Notes: generated by a model not told the origin, from the letters alone. A stretch of DNA of 64,000 nt from Bacteroidota bacterium (GCA_023460855.1 JAEWOS010000016.1:111417-175416), one strand, 5' to 3'; positions 17,209-27,236 are shown, counted from the first letter of the stretch. Made by a program: numbers and translations.

Positions 17209-18585
17209 TTAAAGCTGCTCGAATAAATTCCTGCAAAAAGCTTCAAGACCCGGATCTCTCGCTCCCATAAGCAGCAGAACCGTATTTTCCTGAAGATGCG
17301 GTCTTAATTCCTCCAACAGATTATCCCTGTGTTCTACAAAACGGGCCTTTTTTCCTTTTTCTGAAATATCCTGAATAAGATCGTCGGCTGAAATATCTTT
17401 TACAGCAGTACCTCCAGCATAAAAAATTTCGCTCATCCAGATTTCATCCTGTGGCCGTAGCGCAGCGGAAATTTCATCTACAAAATCCTGCCGAAGAAAT
17501 CGCGTCGGTCCGTAACCGTGAGGCTGAAACCAGGCAATCAGTTTATCAGCGACAGGCTGACATGCACGAATGCTCGCCGCGCATTTCGCAGGATTATGCG
17601 CATAATCATCGATCACCCATACGCCGTTTTTCTGTCCTAAAATCTGATGTCGACGGTAAATTCCTTCATAATCGGCCAGACTTTTCGCACAGCTTTCCAG
17701 TGACGCACCAATCTGAACAGCAACTGCGACTGCTGCCGCAGCATTTTCTGCTGAGTGCTGTCCTAAAGATTTCATGCTGAATTCCTGTCCCTGAATTTCA
17801 AAACTGATTTCGAGTCCGTGCTGAGAAAATTTTTCCACACTGAACGCTGCAGTTTCACTTTCAAAACCGAAATCATTATGCGCATTATCAGACAGTGTTT
17901 GCGCCAGTGTATTCGACTGATTTACAACAAACAAGCCGTTTGTATTATTCTTAAATACTGTAAATAATTCAATCAACTCGTCGATTTCCTGATGATCTTT
18001 GTCAATATTCAGCAGCAACCCGATTTCCGGTTTATACTGCACAACAGAACCATCGCTTTCATCTGCTTCGATAATCAGCCATTCTCCGTTACCGACAAAT
18101 GCATTGCCAATTATATTTTTTTGAATCAGCGCAGTAAGTCCAGCTCCTGAGATGATGCTGGGATCAAAACCGGCATCCGATAAAATCTGGAACAGCATTG
18201 CTGAAGTCGTCGATTTTCCGGAAGTACCTGCAACGGCTATTGTCTTCTTGCTTTGTGCAATCATCGCCAGAATTTCGCTGCGATTCAAAATTGGTAGGCC
18301 CAGCTCTTTGGCTTTCTGAACTTCGGGAACCGTATCTTCAATCGCGGTTGAAACTATAACTAAATCAGTAGAATCAGTAATCCCGGTTCCGTCCTGCTCA
18401 AAACACTTTATTCCCTCATTTTCAAGAAGTTCCCGGGTTTTATTATAATTTCCTTCCGTGAAATAACGGTCGCTGCCTGAAACGTTTTTTCCTGTACCCT
18501 GTAGATACTGCGCTATAGCGCTCATTCCGGCTCCGGCAATACCTATAAAAAATGGATTTTTGAAATCAGTGATTTCTCTGATCAT
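17209..18585 (-). CDS. Mur ligase family protein, MurC-like
   Basis: 458 residues with the three Mur-ligase domains: an N-terminal Rossmann domain (GIAGAGMSAIA near residue 15 and VSGSD), a central ATPase domain and a C-terminal domain containing YRRHQILG and DDYAHNPAK. The order and motifs match UDP-N-acetylmuramate ligases that add L-alanine (MurC) or a tripeptide (Mpl). The ATP-binding loop reads GTSGKSTT instead of the usual GTHGKTTT. In Bacteroidota a canonical murC normally sits in the mra/dcw cluster, so this is probably a second, specialised paralogue; the added substrate cannot be told from sequence. Confidence 0.82.
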   Translation of the reverse strand: MIREITDFKNPFFIGIAGAGMSAIAQYLQGTGKNVSGSDRYFTEGNYNKTRELLENEGIKCFEQDGTGITDSTDLVIVSTAIEDTVPEVQKAKELGLPILNRSEILAMIAQSKKTIAVAGTSGKSTTSAMLFQILSDAGFDPSIISGAGLTALIQKNIIGNAFVGNGEWLIIEADESDGSVVQYKPEIGLLLNIDKDHQEIDELIELFTVFKNNTNGLFVVNQSNTLAQTLSDNAHNDFGFESETAAFSVEKFSQHGLEISFEIQGQEFSMKSLGQHSAENAAAAVAVAVQIGASLESCAKSLADYEGIYRRHQILGQKNGVWVIDDYAHNPAKCAASIRACQPVADKLIAWFQPHGYGPTRFLRQDFVDEISAALRPQDEIWMSEIFYAGGTAVKDISADDLIQDISEKGKKARFVEHRDNLLEELRPHLQENTVLLLMGARDPGLEAFCRNLFEQL

Positions 18586-18620
18586 GAATAATTTTTCAGA
18601 ATTAATATGAAATTACGGGT

Positions 18621-19670
18621 TTAATGGAATCTGCTTTCTACCAGGCTCCAAAGCCTTTGCGCATACTCGTCAGATTTATTCCATTTACGTGCGTAATACT
18701 GATCGCTCAGATATTCTTTAGCTTCATCGAGCGTTTTGAAACTGTTGAGTTCTTTGATTGTGTGGTTCAGTTCTGTCTGACTTCCGTCGAAAAGAATTTT
18801 GGTAAATGCAATGCGGTCATTAAGATCGAGTTTAAATTCCGGATGAACGATAGCCTCGAGATAATCCGTAGGCACATTTCTTTTCTGCAGATCACCTTTT
18901 ACGGGTTCAGGTTCTGAAACAGCAGTTTTTGCAGATTCTAAAGGATCTTCATCAAAGAGCGACTGTATTTTCTTCAGACCTTTTATACTTGCAAGCTTAA
19001 GTTTTCCCTCTGCTTTCTTGGCACCTTCGTCATTTGCAGAGCTGTGTTCGAATGGTTGAGCGTCAAAATCTATAATCTGTCCTCTGGAAGTATTTACCTC
19101 TTCAGTTTCTGTTTCCGACAAAATTTCTTCTTCTTCAACCGGCAACCTTTCTTCTTCTTCCAGTAATTCCGGTTCAGTTACAGAATTTTCAACAGCTATT
19201 TCCGGCTCCGGTTGCAACGGAATAATCTCCGGTTCTTCTGAAATATCTGCCGGAAATTCCGATTCCGATTCCGTTTCTTTCTCAGAAACTAAATCTTCTT
19301 CTGTGTGCTCTGCTAAAGGCACTTCCATCAGGGAAAGCTCAGCGGTCTCATCAGTTTCTACGGAGAGATCTGCATTACCGTCAAATTCCTCCAGTGTCAA
19401 AATTTCTGCGGTATCTTCAATTTCTTCAAATTCATCTATTGCAGATTGCGGTTCAGAATCCACATGTTCTGACTCTACGAAAACTGCAGTGTTTTGCAGT
19501 TCTGAATTCGCATACTCATTTGCTACTTTCAGAAAAAGAAGTAATTCCTGAAGTTTCGCCAGTTCTCCATTCAGGAGATGCAGCTGCCTGTCATCAGCAT
19601 CATAAAGTTTACTGATAATTTCTCTGGCATCAGCAATGACATTCCGGTTTAGTTCTGAGAGGTTATGCAT
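18621..19670 (-). CDS. Acidic conserved protein of unknown function
   Basis: 349 residues. The N-terminal 65 residues look helical, followed by a long, strongly acidic and low-complexity region (about 70-235, mainly E, S, T, P) that is probably disordered. A basic, ordered C-terminal domain (about 255-349) contains LNDRIAFTKILFDGSQTELN and KEYLSDQYYARKWNKSDEYA. The C-terminal pattern is shared by hypothetical proteins in Bacteroidota, but no function is known to me. No signal peptide is seen. It is 36 bases upstream of the Mur ligase gene and divergent from tdk. Confidence 0.75.
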   Translation of the reverse strand: MHNLSELNRNVIADAREIISKLYDADDRQLHLLNGELAKLQELLLFLKVANEYANSELQNTAVFVESEHVDSEPQSAIDEFEEIEDTAEILTLEEFDGNADLSVETDETAELSLMEVPLAEHTEEDLVSEKETESESEFPADISEEPEIIPLQPEPEIAVENSVTEPELLEEEERLPVEEEEILSETETEEVNTSRGQIIDFDAQPFEHSSANDEGAKKAEGKLKLASIKGLKKIQSLFDEDPLESAKTAVSEPEPVKGDLQKRNVPTDYLEAIVHPEFKLDLNDRIAFTKILFDGSQTELNHTIKELNSFKTLDEAKEYLSDQYYARKWNKSDEYAQRLWSLVESRFH

Positions 19671-19727
19671 AATATATGCTTGTTTTTTTTCTGTATTTTT
19701 GAATTTATTTTACGGCTAAAATAACAA

Positions 19728-20318
19728 ATGTTTTTAGAAAATACAATTAACCATTCCAAACAGAGCGGATGGATGGAAGTAATCTGTGGATCAATGTTTT
19801 CCGGGAAAACCGAGGAGTTGATTCGCCGGTTAAGACGTGCCGAAATGGCAGGTCAGAATGTGGAAATTTTCAAGCCGAAAATAGATGTGCGCTACCATGA
19901 AGAAGAAGTGGTTTCGCACAACCAGAATAAAATTCGCAGCACGCCGGTAGAAAGTTCCAATGAGATTCTGCTTCTCGGTTCAACCTGTGATGTTGTAGGA
20001 ATCGATGAGGCACAGTTTTTTGATGAAGGAATTGTAGAAGTAGCTAATAAACTCGCTAACAATGGAATACGTGTTGTAATTGCCGGTCTGGATATGGATT
20101 TTCTGGGCAGACCTTTTGGTGCAATGCCAAATTTGATGGCTACTGCAGAATATGTTACCAAGGTTCACGCAATCTGCAAAAGAACCGGGAATCTTGCTCA
20201 TTATTCTCACAGAATTACCGCAGGCAAAGATCTTGTTGAGCTCGGAGAAACCGAAAGTTATGAAGCTGTAAGCAGAAAAGTTTTTGTGGAGGAAGTTTTA
20301 AAGAAAAATTCCAGATGA
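19728..20318 (+). CDS. tdk: Thymidine kinase
   Basis: 196 residues of the type II (TK1-like) family. The P-loop GSMFSGKTEELIRRLRRA (residues 22-39), the IDEAQFFD Walker-B-like motif (about 91) and the lasso region near YEAVSRKVF are present. It phosphorylates thymidine to dTMP in the salvage pathway. The zinc-binding cysteine pairs of classical members are mostly absent: only one cysteine remains in AICKRTGNLA and there is none in the C-terminal tail. This appears to be a lineage feature. The stop codon overlaps the start of murF-alr by 4 bases (ATGA). Confidence 0.94.
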   Translation: MFLENTINHSKQSGWMEVICGSMFSGKTEELIRRLRRAEMAGQNVEIFKPKIDVRYHEEEVVSHNQNKIRSTPVESSNEILLLGSTCDVVGIDEAQFFDEGIVEVANKLANNGIRVVIAGLDMDFLGRPFGAMPNLMATAEYVTKVHAICKRTGNLAHYSHRITAGKDLVELGETESYEAVSRKVFVEEVLKKNSR

Positions 20319-22762
20319 AGTATAAGACTTCAGAAATAGCAGCCATAACAGGAAGCATACTGACCGGAAATCCGGATACAGAAGTTTCTGATATCGCTTT
20401 TGACAGCCGGAAAATTTTCGCAGCTGCCAACGTAGCTTTCATAGCAATCAACACTACAAAAAACAGCGGTGAAAAATATATTCGTTCCGCCATCGAAAAA
20501 GGAGTTAAAATTATTATTTCCGAACACGAACCGCTTCCTGACAGCGATGTGACCTGGATTAAAACGGATAACTGCGTACGGTTTCTTCAGATTCTGGCCC
20601 ATCACCATCTACAAAATTTACCAAATCTGCTGACTTTCGGAATTACAGGAAGTAACGGGAAAACAGTTGTAAAAGAATGGCTTTTTCAAAGCGTTTGGCA
20701 CGATTATCTGACCGTGAAAAGTCCTAAAAGCTACAATTCTCAGATTGGTCTCCCGCTTTCAGTATTGCAGGCAGAAGAAAGGCATCAGTTGGGAATTTTT
20801 GAAGTCGGAATTTCTATGCCAGGTGAAATGGAACTGCAGCAGCAGGTTTTTTCTCCGAAAATTGGCATCCTGACGCATATCGGAACTGCACATTCGGTAA
20901 ACTTCAAAAATGAGGAAGAACTGATTTCCGAGAAATTGAAACTGTTTAAAGATACCGCAGTTATTGTTTTCAATGGTGATAATCCTCTGGTTGTTAAGTT
21001 GGTAAATAAAATGTACTCCGACCGAAAACTAATATCCTTCGGTCTTGAAGAGCACAATGATTTTCACATTCGTTCCGATTTCAGAACAGATAAAACCGTT
21101 CACATAATCGCCGGCGATGACGAATTACTGATTGATATTCAGCAAAGAGATGAAGCCACGCTAACCAATGCACTTGCAGTAATCGCTTGTCTGTATTTTC
21201 TAGGCAGGGAAAAGCATGAAATCACAGCGAAAATCAACGCGCTTAAAGCGGTGGAAATGAGGCTGGAAAGTGTGATTGGAAATAAAAGTAATCTGATCAT
21301 CAACGATTCATTCAATCTGGATCTCGATTCGCTTAAAATCGCCCTGCAGTCGAGCATGGAATACCGAAAACCGAAAAATGTACTGGTTATTTCCGATTTT
21401 ATGGAAATTTCCGACTTTGATGAAAACCTGTATCCTACTGTTGCGAAAATGGTGAATGCGTATGATTTCACGGAAATAATTCTGGTTGGAGAGAATATTG
21501 CCGGATACCGCAGTTTATTCAACAAACCTGTAACAGCGTTCAATGATACGATAGAACTGATTGACAGTCAGTACTTAAACCGTTTCGAAGATTCGTTGAT
21601 TTTGCTAAAAGGGGCCCGGAAATTTGCATTTGAAAAAATCAAAAATCAGCTTGAACTGCAAAAACATGATACCGTTCTTGAAGTTAATCTGAATGCAATC
21701 CTACATAATATCACGGCCCACCGCGCAAAACTCGATCCTTCAACGAAAATTATGGCCATGGTGAAAGCGCACGCTTATGGTTTGGGGAGTATAGAAATCG
21801 CGGAATTTTTACAACTTAACCACATTGATTATCTGGGTGTTGCATACGCCGATGAAGGAGTAGAATTAAGAAATCACGGAATTACAGTGCCGATTATTGT
21901 AATGAATCCGGAACAGCACAGTTATGACGCAATCATCGATTACGGTCTTGAACCTGAAATTTACAGCCTGCGCGTTCTGGAACTTTTCACAACGCGACTG
22001 GAAGACCGCGGAGTTCTGGATCAGTATCCTGTTCACATCAAGCTGGAGACCGGAATGCATCGTCTCGGATTTAAAGATGCTGAAATTGAACAGCTTATCG
22101 CAGAAATAAAGAAGAAAAATATCCTTGTAAAATCGATTTTCAGCCATTTATCTTCTTCTGATATTCCCTCTGAGAAAGACTACACCTGGAAGCAGGTTAC
22201 GATGTTCGAAGAGATTTCTTCCAAATTAATTTCGGGCCTTGGTTATCAGCCGGTCAGACATATTCTTAACAGCAGCGGAATAGCGAATTATCCGGAATTT
22301 CAATACGATATGGTCAGAATAGGCGTTGGTATGGTAGGAGTTTCCGCGTCTGCCGATTTAAAAAAACGATTGTTGCCGGCTGTTCAGTTTAAAACGGTCG
22401 TCTCACAGGTTTCACGCCTGGAAACGGGCGAAACGGTAGGTTACGGACGGAATTTTGAAGCATCTTCCGAAAGATTAATTGCTACAGTACCGGTTGGCTA
22501 TGCAGATGGTATTCCGCGATTGATCGGGAAAGGAAAAGGTAAAGTAAGTATTCAGAATAAGCTTGTTCCGATTGTAGGAAATATCTGCATGGATATGATG
22601 ATGCTTGATGTTACGGGACTTTCCGTTGCTGAAGGTGACGAAGTCATTATTTTTAACGGGACACCAACGCTGGAAGAATTTGCGGAATACTGTCAGACCA
22701 TTCCGTACGAAGTGCTTACTTCGATTTCGAGAAGGGTAAAAAGAGTTTATATAAAAAGCTAA
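20315..22762 (+). CDS. Bifunctional MurF ligase / alanine racemase fusion
   Basis: 815 residues. Residues 1-450 form a MurF-type ligase (ATP loop GITGSNGKTVVKEWL near 108) that adds D-Ala-D-Ala to the UDP-MurNAc-tripeptide. Residues 455-815 form a PLP-dependent alanine racemase with the cofactor lysine in AMVKAHAYGLG (about 488) and the catalytic tyrosine region VGYGRNF (about 710). Producing D-alanine and consuming the dipeptide in one polypeptide is a known Bacteroidota arrangement. The ligase half has diverged (for example GSNGKT instead of GSSGKT), so it may be partly degenerate. It is translationally coupled to tdk and abuts the next gene. Confidence 0.93.
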   Translation: MKYKTSEIAAITGSILTGNPDTEVSDIAFDSRKIFAAANVAFIAINTTKNSGEKYIRSAIEKGVKIIISEHEPLPDSDVTWIKTDNCVRFLQILAHHHLQNLPNLLTFGITGSNGKTVVKEWLFQSVWHDYLTVKSPKSYNSQIGLPLSVLQAEERHQLGIFEVGISMPGEMELQQQVFSPKIGILTHIGTAHSVNFKNEEELISEKLKLFKDTAVIVFNGDNPLVVKLVNKMYSDRKLISFGLEEHNDFHIRSDFRTDKTVHIIAGDDELLIDIQQRDEATLTNALAVIACLYFLGREKHEITAKINALKAVEMRLESVIGNKSNLIINDSFNLDLDSLKIALQSSMEYRKPKNVLVISDFMEISDFDENLYPTVAKMVNAYDFTEIILVGENIAGYRSLFNKPVTAFNDTIELIDSQYLNRFEDSLILLKGARKFAFEKIKNQLELQKHDTVLEVNLNAILHNITAHRAKLDPSTKIMAMVKAHAYGLGSIEIAEFLQLNHIDYLGVAYADEGVELRNHGITVPIIVMNPEQHSYDAIIDYGLEPEIYSLRVLELFTTRLEDRGVLDQYPVHIKLETGMHRLGFKDAEIEQLIAEIKKKNILVKSIFSHLSSSDIPSEKDYTWKQVTMFEEISSKLISGLGYQPVRHILNSSGIANYPEFQYDMVRIGVGMVGVSASADLKKRLLPAVQFKTVVSQVSRLETGETVGYGRNFEASSERLIATVPVGYADGIPRLIGKGKGKVSIQNKLVPIVGNICMDMMMLDVTGLSVAEGDEVIIFNGTPTLEEFAEYCQTIPYEVLTSISRRVKRVYIKS

Positions 22763-24919
22763 ATGAGGAAGTTTTTTTATTTGTGGATTTGCATATTTTC
22801 ATTTATCTGTGCCGATGGCCAGGTAAAAGAGAATGTAAAAATTCCTGCCAATCCCAAAATTGGTCTTTCACTTTCAGGAGGCGGTGCCAAAGGTTTTGCG
22901 CACATTGGCGTGCTGAAAGTTCTGGATTCGCTTGGTGTGAGAATCGACTATATTTCCGGAACGAGTATGGGCGCAATTGTGGGGGGTTTATATGCTTCCG
23001 GATATACGGCAAAGGATATCGAAGATATAGTTCTGGAAACGGATTTTTACACGCTGATTCAAAACGAAAAAACCAGGGAGGAAGCAAGTTTTTTCAATAA
23101 ATCTACAGATAAATACATCCTGACTATACCCATCAAGAACAAGAAAATAAACGTGCTTCCGAAAGCTATCAGCAGCGGTCAGAAGAACGTATATATGCTG
23201 AAGGAACTGTTTAAGAATGTGGCAGGTATTGAGGATTTCTCAAAACTGCCAATTCCGTTTATGTGCGTCGCAACTAATCTGGAGACAGGCAAAATGGAGA
23301 TTTTTGAGAAAGGAGATCTCGTCAATTCAATTATGGCGAGCTCTGCATTCCCGTCTCTTATGGATCCTGTGAAAATTGGGGAAAGCTTGTATATCGACGG
23401 CGCAATGACGCTTAATTATCCTTCAAAACCGCTCAAAGACAAAGGAATTGATTTTGTAATCGGCGTGGATTTAAGTCAGGGCCTTGCCTCAAGAGAACAG
23501 TTGCTTTCACTGATTGATATCCTTAATCAGGTGATTGATTTCGGAATTCAGAAGGAGACCGCAAATCAGTACAAATACACTGATCTGAACATTAAACCGG
23601 ATCTTACCGGACTTACTGCCACCAGCTACGGCGAAAAAGAAAAAATTGTGTCTTCCGGCGAAGCAGAAGCAAACAAATATTTTTCAGTGTTCCAGCGTTT
23701 ACCGAAACGCGAAATAACCGCTTTGCGCGCAGCTATTAATCCCATTTTTTCCAATGTTTATAAGATTGACAGTCTCGATCTGGTTAACAGCGAAATTTAT
23801 ACGGAGAATTATGTGCGCGGTAAGATGAATCTGCGCGTGCCTTCCATGCATACCTACGGAAGCATCAATAAAATGGTTGATAAACTGTATGCAACCAACA
23901 ACTATTCCTTCATTACCTATGATATCGTACAGCAGAACGACGGAAACATCCTCAAACTGAATGTTACGGAAGACAATACGCGGTATTTCCTGAAATTAGG
24001 ACTTCATTACGATGAAGTATTCAAAACCGGTCTTCTTGTGAATGCCACAGTGAAGAGGTTTCTGTTCCGGAATTCCACCATATCTCTCGACGGCATTATT
24101 GGCGACAAACCGCGCTATTATTTCAATTATTTTATCGATAACGGATATCTTCCGGGATTTGGAATTTATGCATCAGGAATGGAGCTGGATTTGCGCGACA
24201 GCCAGGCCAGAATTACAGACAGTTGGCTGTGGCTTAGAAATGAAGCGTTTTTACAAAGTATCTGGAAGGATAAATATGCGATCGGCGGAGGATTAAGTCA
24301 CGATTATTTTGAGAGCGAACGAGATTTATTTCAGGTAAAAAACTCGTTTAATCCATACATTTTTGTAAAAAGTGATACACAGGACGACAGAAGTTTCCCG
24401 ACAAAAGGTTTCTTTCTGGATGCGGAAGCCAAACTGCTTGATATTTTCAATGACGAGGTGAATGAAAAAGCCATTCAGGTAAAAGCAAATATGTCGTTTA
24501 ATACCACATTTGCGAAACTGTTTACCTACCGTTTAAGACTATTTGGAGGTTTTTCGCTTGGACAGGATATTTCTCCATATTATCAGTTCAGACCCGGCGC
24601 TATTTTTGAACAAAGGCTTGGAAACTTTGTACGTTTTCCAGGACTTCATTTCGGAGAACAGTCGACAGACAATATTTTAAAGGCGTCTCATGACATACAG
24701 GTGAAACTCAGAAAAAATCTGTTTGTTATCGGAAGTTTCAATATGCTCAATCAGTTTGATGAAGCAACATCCGAACAAATCTTGAAAATCTCGCAGCTTT
24801 CTGCAGGTATTTCTGCCGCATACAAATCACCGGTGGGCCAGATTAATGTGAATTACTCGAAAGCGTTTGACAGTAATAACAACGGAATATTCAGTGTTGT
24901 GCTTGGACACTGGTTTTAA
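22763..24919 (+). CDS. Patatin-like phospholipase with C-terminal outer-membrane barrel
   Basis: 718 residues starting directly at the stop codon of murF-alr. A signal peptide (MRKFFYLWICIFSFICADGQ) is followed by a patatin domain (about 32-220) with the oxyanion loop SGGGAKG, nucleophile GTSMG (about 75) and the catalytic Asp in DGAM (about 212). A POTRA-like segment (about 340-420) and a 16-stranded-barrel-like domain of the BamA/TamA type end in the terminal aromatic FVVLGHWF pattern. The layout matches type Vd autotransporters such as PlpD and FplA, in which the barrel carries the lipase to the surface. Confidence 0.87.
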   Translation: MRKFFYLWICIFSFICADGQVKENVKIPANPKIGLSLSGGGAKGFAHIGVLKVLDSLGVRIDYISGTSMGAIVGGLYASGYTAKDIEDIVLETDFYTLIQNEKTREEASFFNKSTDKYILTIPIKNKKINVLPKAISSGQKNVYMLKELFKNVAGIEDFSKLPIPFMCVATNLETGKMEIFEKGDLVNSIMASSAFPSLMDPVKIGESLYIDGAMTLNYPSKPLKDKGIDFVIGVDLSQGLASREQLLSLIDILNQVIDFGIQKETANQYKYTDLNIKPDLTGLTATSYGEKEKIVSSGEAEANKYFSVFQRLPKREITALRAAINPIFSNVYKIDSLDLVNSEIYTENYVRGKMNLRVPSMHTYGSINKMVDKLYATNNYSFITYDIVQQNDGNILKLNVTEDNTRYFLKLGLHYDEVFKTGLLVNATVKRFLFRNSTISLDGIIGDKPRYYFNYFIDNGYLPGFGIYASGMELDLRDSQARITDSWLWLRNEAFLQSIWKDKYAIGGGLSHDYFESERDLFQVKNSFNPYIFVKSDTQDDRSFPTKGFFLDAEAKLLDIFNDEVNEKAIQVKANMSFNTTFAKLFTYRLRLFGGFSLGQDISPYYQFRPGAIFEQRLGNFVRFPGLHFGEQSTDNILKASHDIQVKLRKNLFVIGSFNMLNQFDEATSEQILKISQLSAGISAAYKSPVGQINVNYSKAFDSNNNGIFSVVLGHWF

Positions 24920-24923
24920 TATT

Positions 24924-25331
24924 ATGATAAATTTCTTCTCCGAAAATATCCCGTCCCCTACCCTTTCAGAAAGAGTTATTCCGTGGATTTCCCAGATAAT
25001 TACTGAAGAAGGAAAAAAAGAGGGAGAAATCAATTATATTTTCTGTGATGATGAACACCTGCTTCAGATCAACCGCGATTTCCTCGATCACGATTACTAC
25101 ACCGATATCATCACGTTTGACTATGTTAAGGGCAAGATTATCAGCGGTGATATTTTCGTATCTTTGCCGCGAATTCAGGAAAACGCCAAAGAATTGCAAT
25201 GCGAATTTTCTTTTGAACTGAATCGTGTTTTGGCGCACGGCATCTTACATTTATGCGGTTATCAGGATAAAACTTCTGAACAGCAGCAACTGATGAGAGA
25301 AAAAGAGAACTATTTTCTCGCCAAATTCTAG
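24924..25331 (+). CDS. ybeY: Endoribonuclease YbeY
   Basis: 135 residues starting at the ATG at 24924, 4 bases after the upstream stop; the frame is open further upstream but only inside the preceding gene. The signature HGILHLCGYQDKT near residue 109 carries two zinc-binding histidines. The third, normally in GYDH, is shifted or replaced (GYQDK), as seen in other Bacteroidota. YbeY takes part in 16S rRNA 3'-end maturation and 70S quality control. It is the last gene before the first parS-like palindrome and mnmG. Confidence 0.9.
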   Translation: MINFFSENIPSPTLSERVIPWISQIITEEGKKEGEINYIFCDDEHLLQINRDFLDHDYYTDIITFDYVKGKIISGDIFVSLPRIQENAKELQCEFSFELNRVLAHGILHLCGYQDKTSEQQQLMREKENYFLAKF

Positions 25332-25344
25332 AAGTTTTTCTGAG

Positions 25345-25360
25345 TGTTTCACGTGAAACG
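25345..25360. other. parS-like ParB-binding palindrome upstream of mnmG
   Basis: TGTTTCACGTGAAACG matches the general bacterial parS consensus TGTTNCACGTGAAACA at 15 of 16 positions; the inner 14 bases GTTTCACGTGAAAC are a perfect palindrome. It occupies the 42-base gap between ybeY and mnmG. ParB spreads from such sites to organise and segregate the origin region. Confidence 0.72.
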
Positions 25361-25373
25361 TAATTCCTTTTGA

Positions 25374-27236
25374 ATGATAAATGAAGTTTACGATGTAATT
25401 GTAGTTGGCGCAGGACACGCCGGATGTGAAGCTGCGGCTGCGGCTGCGAATCTGGGTTCCAAAACCCTGCTGATTACCATGAATATGCAGACCATTGGAC
25501 AGATGAGCTGTAATCCTGCTATGGGCGGAATCGCTAAAGGTCAGATCGTCCGTGAAATCGATGCTTTAGGCGGCTATTCCGGAATTATTGCTGATAAATC
25601 AGCGATACAGTTTAAAATGCTGAACCTTTCGAAAGGACCTGCAATGTGGTCACCGCGCACTCAAAACGACAGAATGCTTTTTGCGGAAGAGTGGCGACTG
25701 GCACTTGAACAAACAGAAAATCTGGATTTTTACCAGGATATGGTCAAAGAACTGGTCATCGAAAATAATTCAGTTGCAGGAGTTGTTACATCGCTAGGAA
25801 TTAAAATTAAAAGCAAATCAGTCGTGCTTACCAACGGTACATTTTTGAATGGTTTGATTCATGTTGGTGCGAAGCAGCTAGGCGGCGGCAGAATGGGCGA
25901 ACCAAGAGCAATGGGAATCACAGAACAGCTGCAGTCACTAGGTTTTGAAGCAGGGAGGATGAAAACCGGTACTCCACCACGTGTTGACGGCAGAACGCTG
26001 GATTACACAAAAATGGAAGAACAGAAAGGCGACGAAAATCCAAAGAAATTTTCTTTCACCGACACTCCGCCTCTTACTGAGCAACGCAGTTGTTATATTA
26101 CTTACACCAACGAAACAGTACACGAGATTCTGCGTGAAGGATTCGACAGAAGTCCTATGTTTAACGGTACCATTCAAAGTTTGGGACCAAGATATTGTCC
26201 AAGTATTGAAGATAAGATCAACCGTTTTGCAGAACGGACCAGACATCAGCTGTTTGTGGAACCTGAAGGCTGGAAGACTATTGAAATCTATGTGAACGGA
26301 TTCAGTTCTTCCCTACCAGAAGACATTCAGATGAAAGCTATGAAGCATATTCCGGGATTCGAAAATGTAAAATTTTTCCGTCCGGGCTACGCTATTGAAT
26401 ATGACTACTTCCCACCTACTCAGCTAAAACATACACTGGAAACCAAAGGTATCGAAAACCTCTATTTTGCAGGGCAGATAAACGGAACTACCGGATATGA
26501 AGAAGCTGCCGGACAGGGAATCATTGCCGGGATAAATGCACATAACAAAGTGCACAGTAATGACGAATTCCTGCTGAGCCGCGACGAAGCCTATATCGGC
26601 GTTCTTATCGACGATCTAATCACAAAAGGAACGGAAGAACCGTACAGAATGTTCACTTCCCGTGCAGAATACAGACTCCTACTTCGTCAGGACAATGCCG
26701 ACATCAGGCTAACCGAAAAAGCTTATAAGTTAGGACTTGCAGGACGCGATCGAATGGATGAACTCGAACGCAAAGTATCACAATCCAACGAACTTGAAAA
26801 ATTTCTACGTGACACATCCTTAAAGCCAAATGTAATCAATCCGATTCTTCAGGAACAGGACAGCAGTCCGGTAGATCAGGCATTTCGAGCAGCACAGATT
26901 CTCACGAGACCGCACATCAGTCTTGCGATTCTGGATAAAATTGAAACCATCGGTTCGGTAACTCAACATTATTCAGAAGAAGTCCGCGAACAGGCTGAAA
27001 TAAACATTACATATAAGGGCTATATCGAAAAAGAAAGAGAAAATGTGGCTAAACTGCACCGTATGGAAAACATCAAAATTCCGGCAGATTTCGATTATAA
27101 TTCCTTAACATCTCTTTCAGCAGAAGCTAAGAATAAAATGCAGAAAATTAAGCCGCTCACGATTGGCCAGGCTTCAAGAATCAGTGGAGTCTCCCCTGCA
27201 GATATTAACGTATTGCTGATATTTCTAAACAAATAG
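25374..27236 (+). CDS. mnmG: tRNA uridine-5-carboxymethylaminomethyl modification enzyme MnmG
   Basis: 620 residues, the normal length. The N-terminal FAD-binding motif VVGAGHAGCEAA (residues 10-21) is followed by CNPAMGGIAKG (about 49) and the second signature GQINGTTGYEEAAGQG (about 370), with the C-terminal MnmE-interacting helical domain from about 550. With MnmE it installs the cmnm5 group on U34 of tRNAs reading NNA/NNG codons. In many bacteria this gene (gidA) lies near the origin beside parAB; here parA and parB are absent but parS-like sites flank it on both sides. Confidence 0.96.
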   Translation: MINEVYDVIVVGAGHAGCEAAAAAANLGSKTLLITMNMQTIGQMSCNPAMGGIAKGQIVREIDALGGYSGIIADKSAIQFKMLNLSKGPAMWSPRTQNDRMLFAEEWRLALEQTENLDFYQDMVKELVIENNSVAGVVTSLGIKIKSKSVVLTNGTFLNGLIHVGAKQLGGGRMGEPRAMGITEQLQSLGFEAGRMKTGTPPRVDGRTLDYTKMEEQKGDENPKKFSFTDTPPLTEQRSCYITYTNETVHEILREGFDRSPMFNGTIQSLGPRYCPSIEDKINRFAERTRHQLFVEPEGWKTIEIYVNGFSSSLPEDIQMKAMKHIPGFENVKFFRPGYAIEYDYFPPTQLKHTLETKGIENLYFAGQINGTTGYEEAAGQGIIAGINAHNKVHSNDEFLLSRDEAYIGVLIDDLITKGTEEPYRMFTSRAEYRLLLRQDNADIRLTEKAYKLGLAGRDRMDELERKVSQSNELEKFLRDTSLKPNVINPILQEQDSSPVDQAFRAAQILTRPHISLAILDKIETIGSVTQHYSEEVREQAEINITYKGYIEKERENVAKLHRMENIKIPADFDYNSLTSLSAEAKNKMQKIKPLTIGQASRISGVSPADINVLLIFLNK

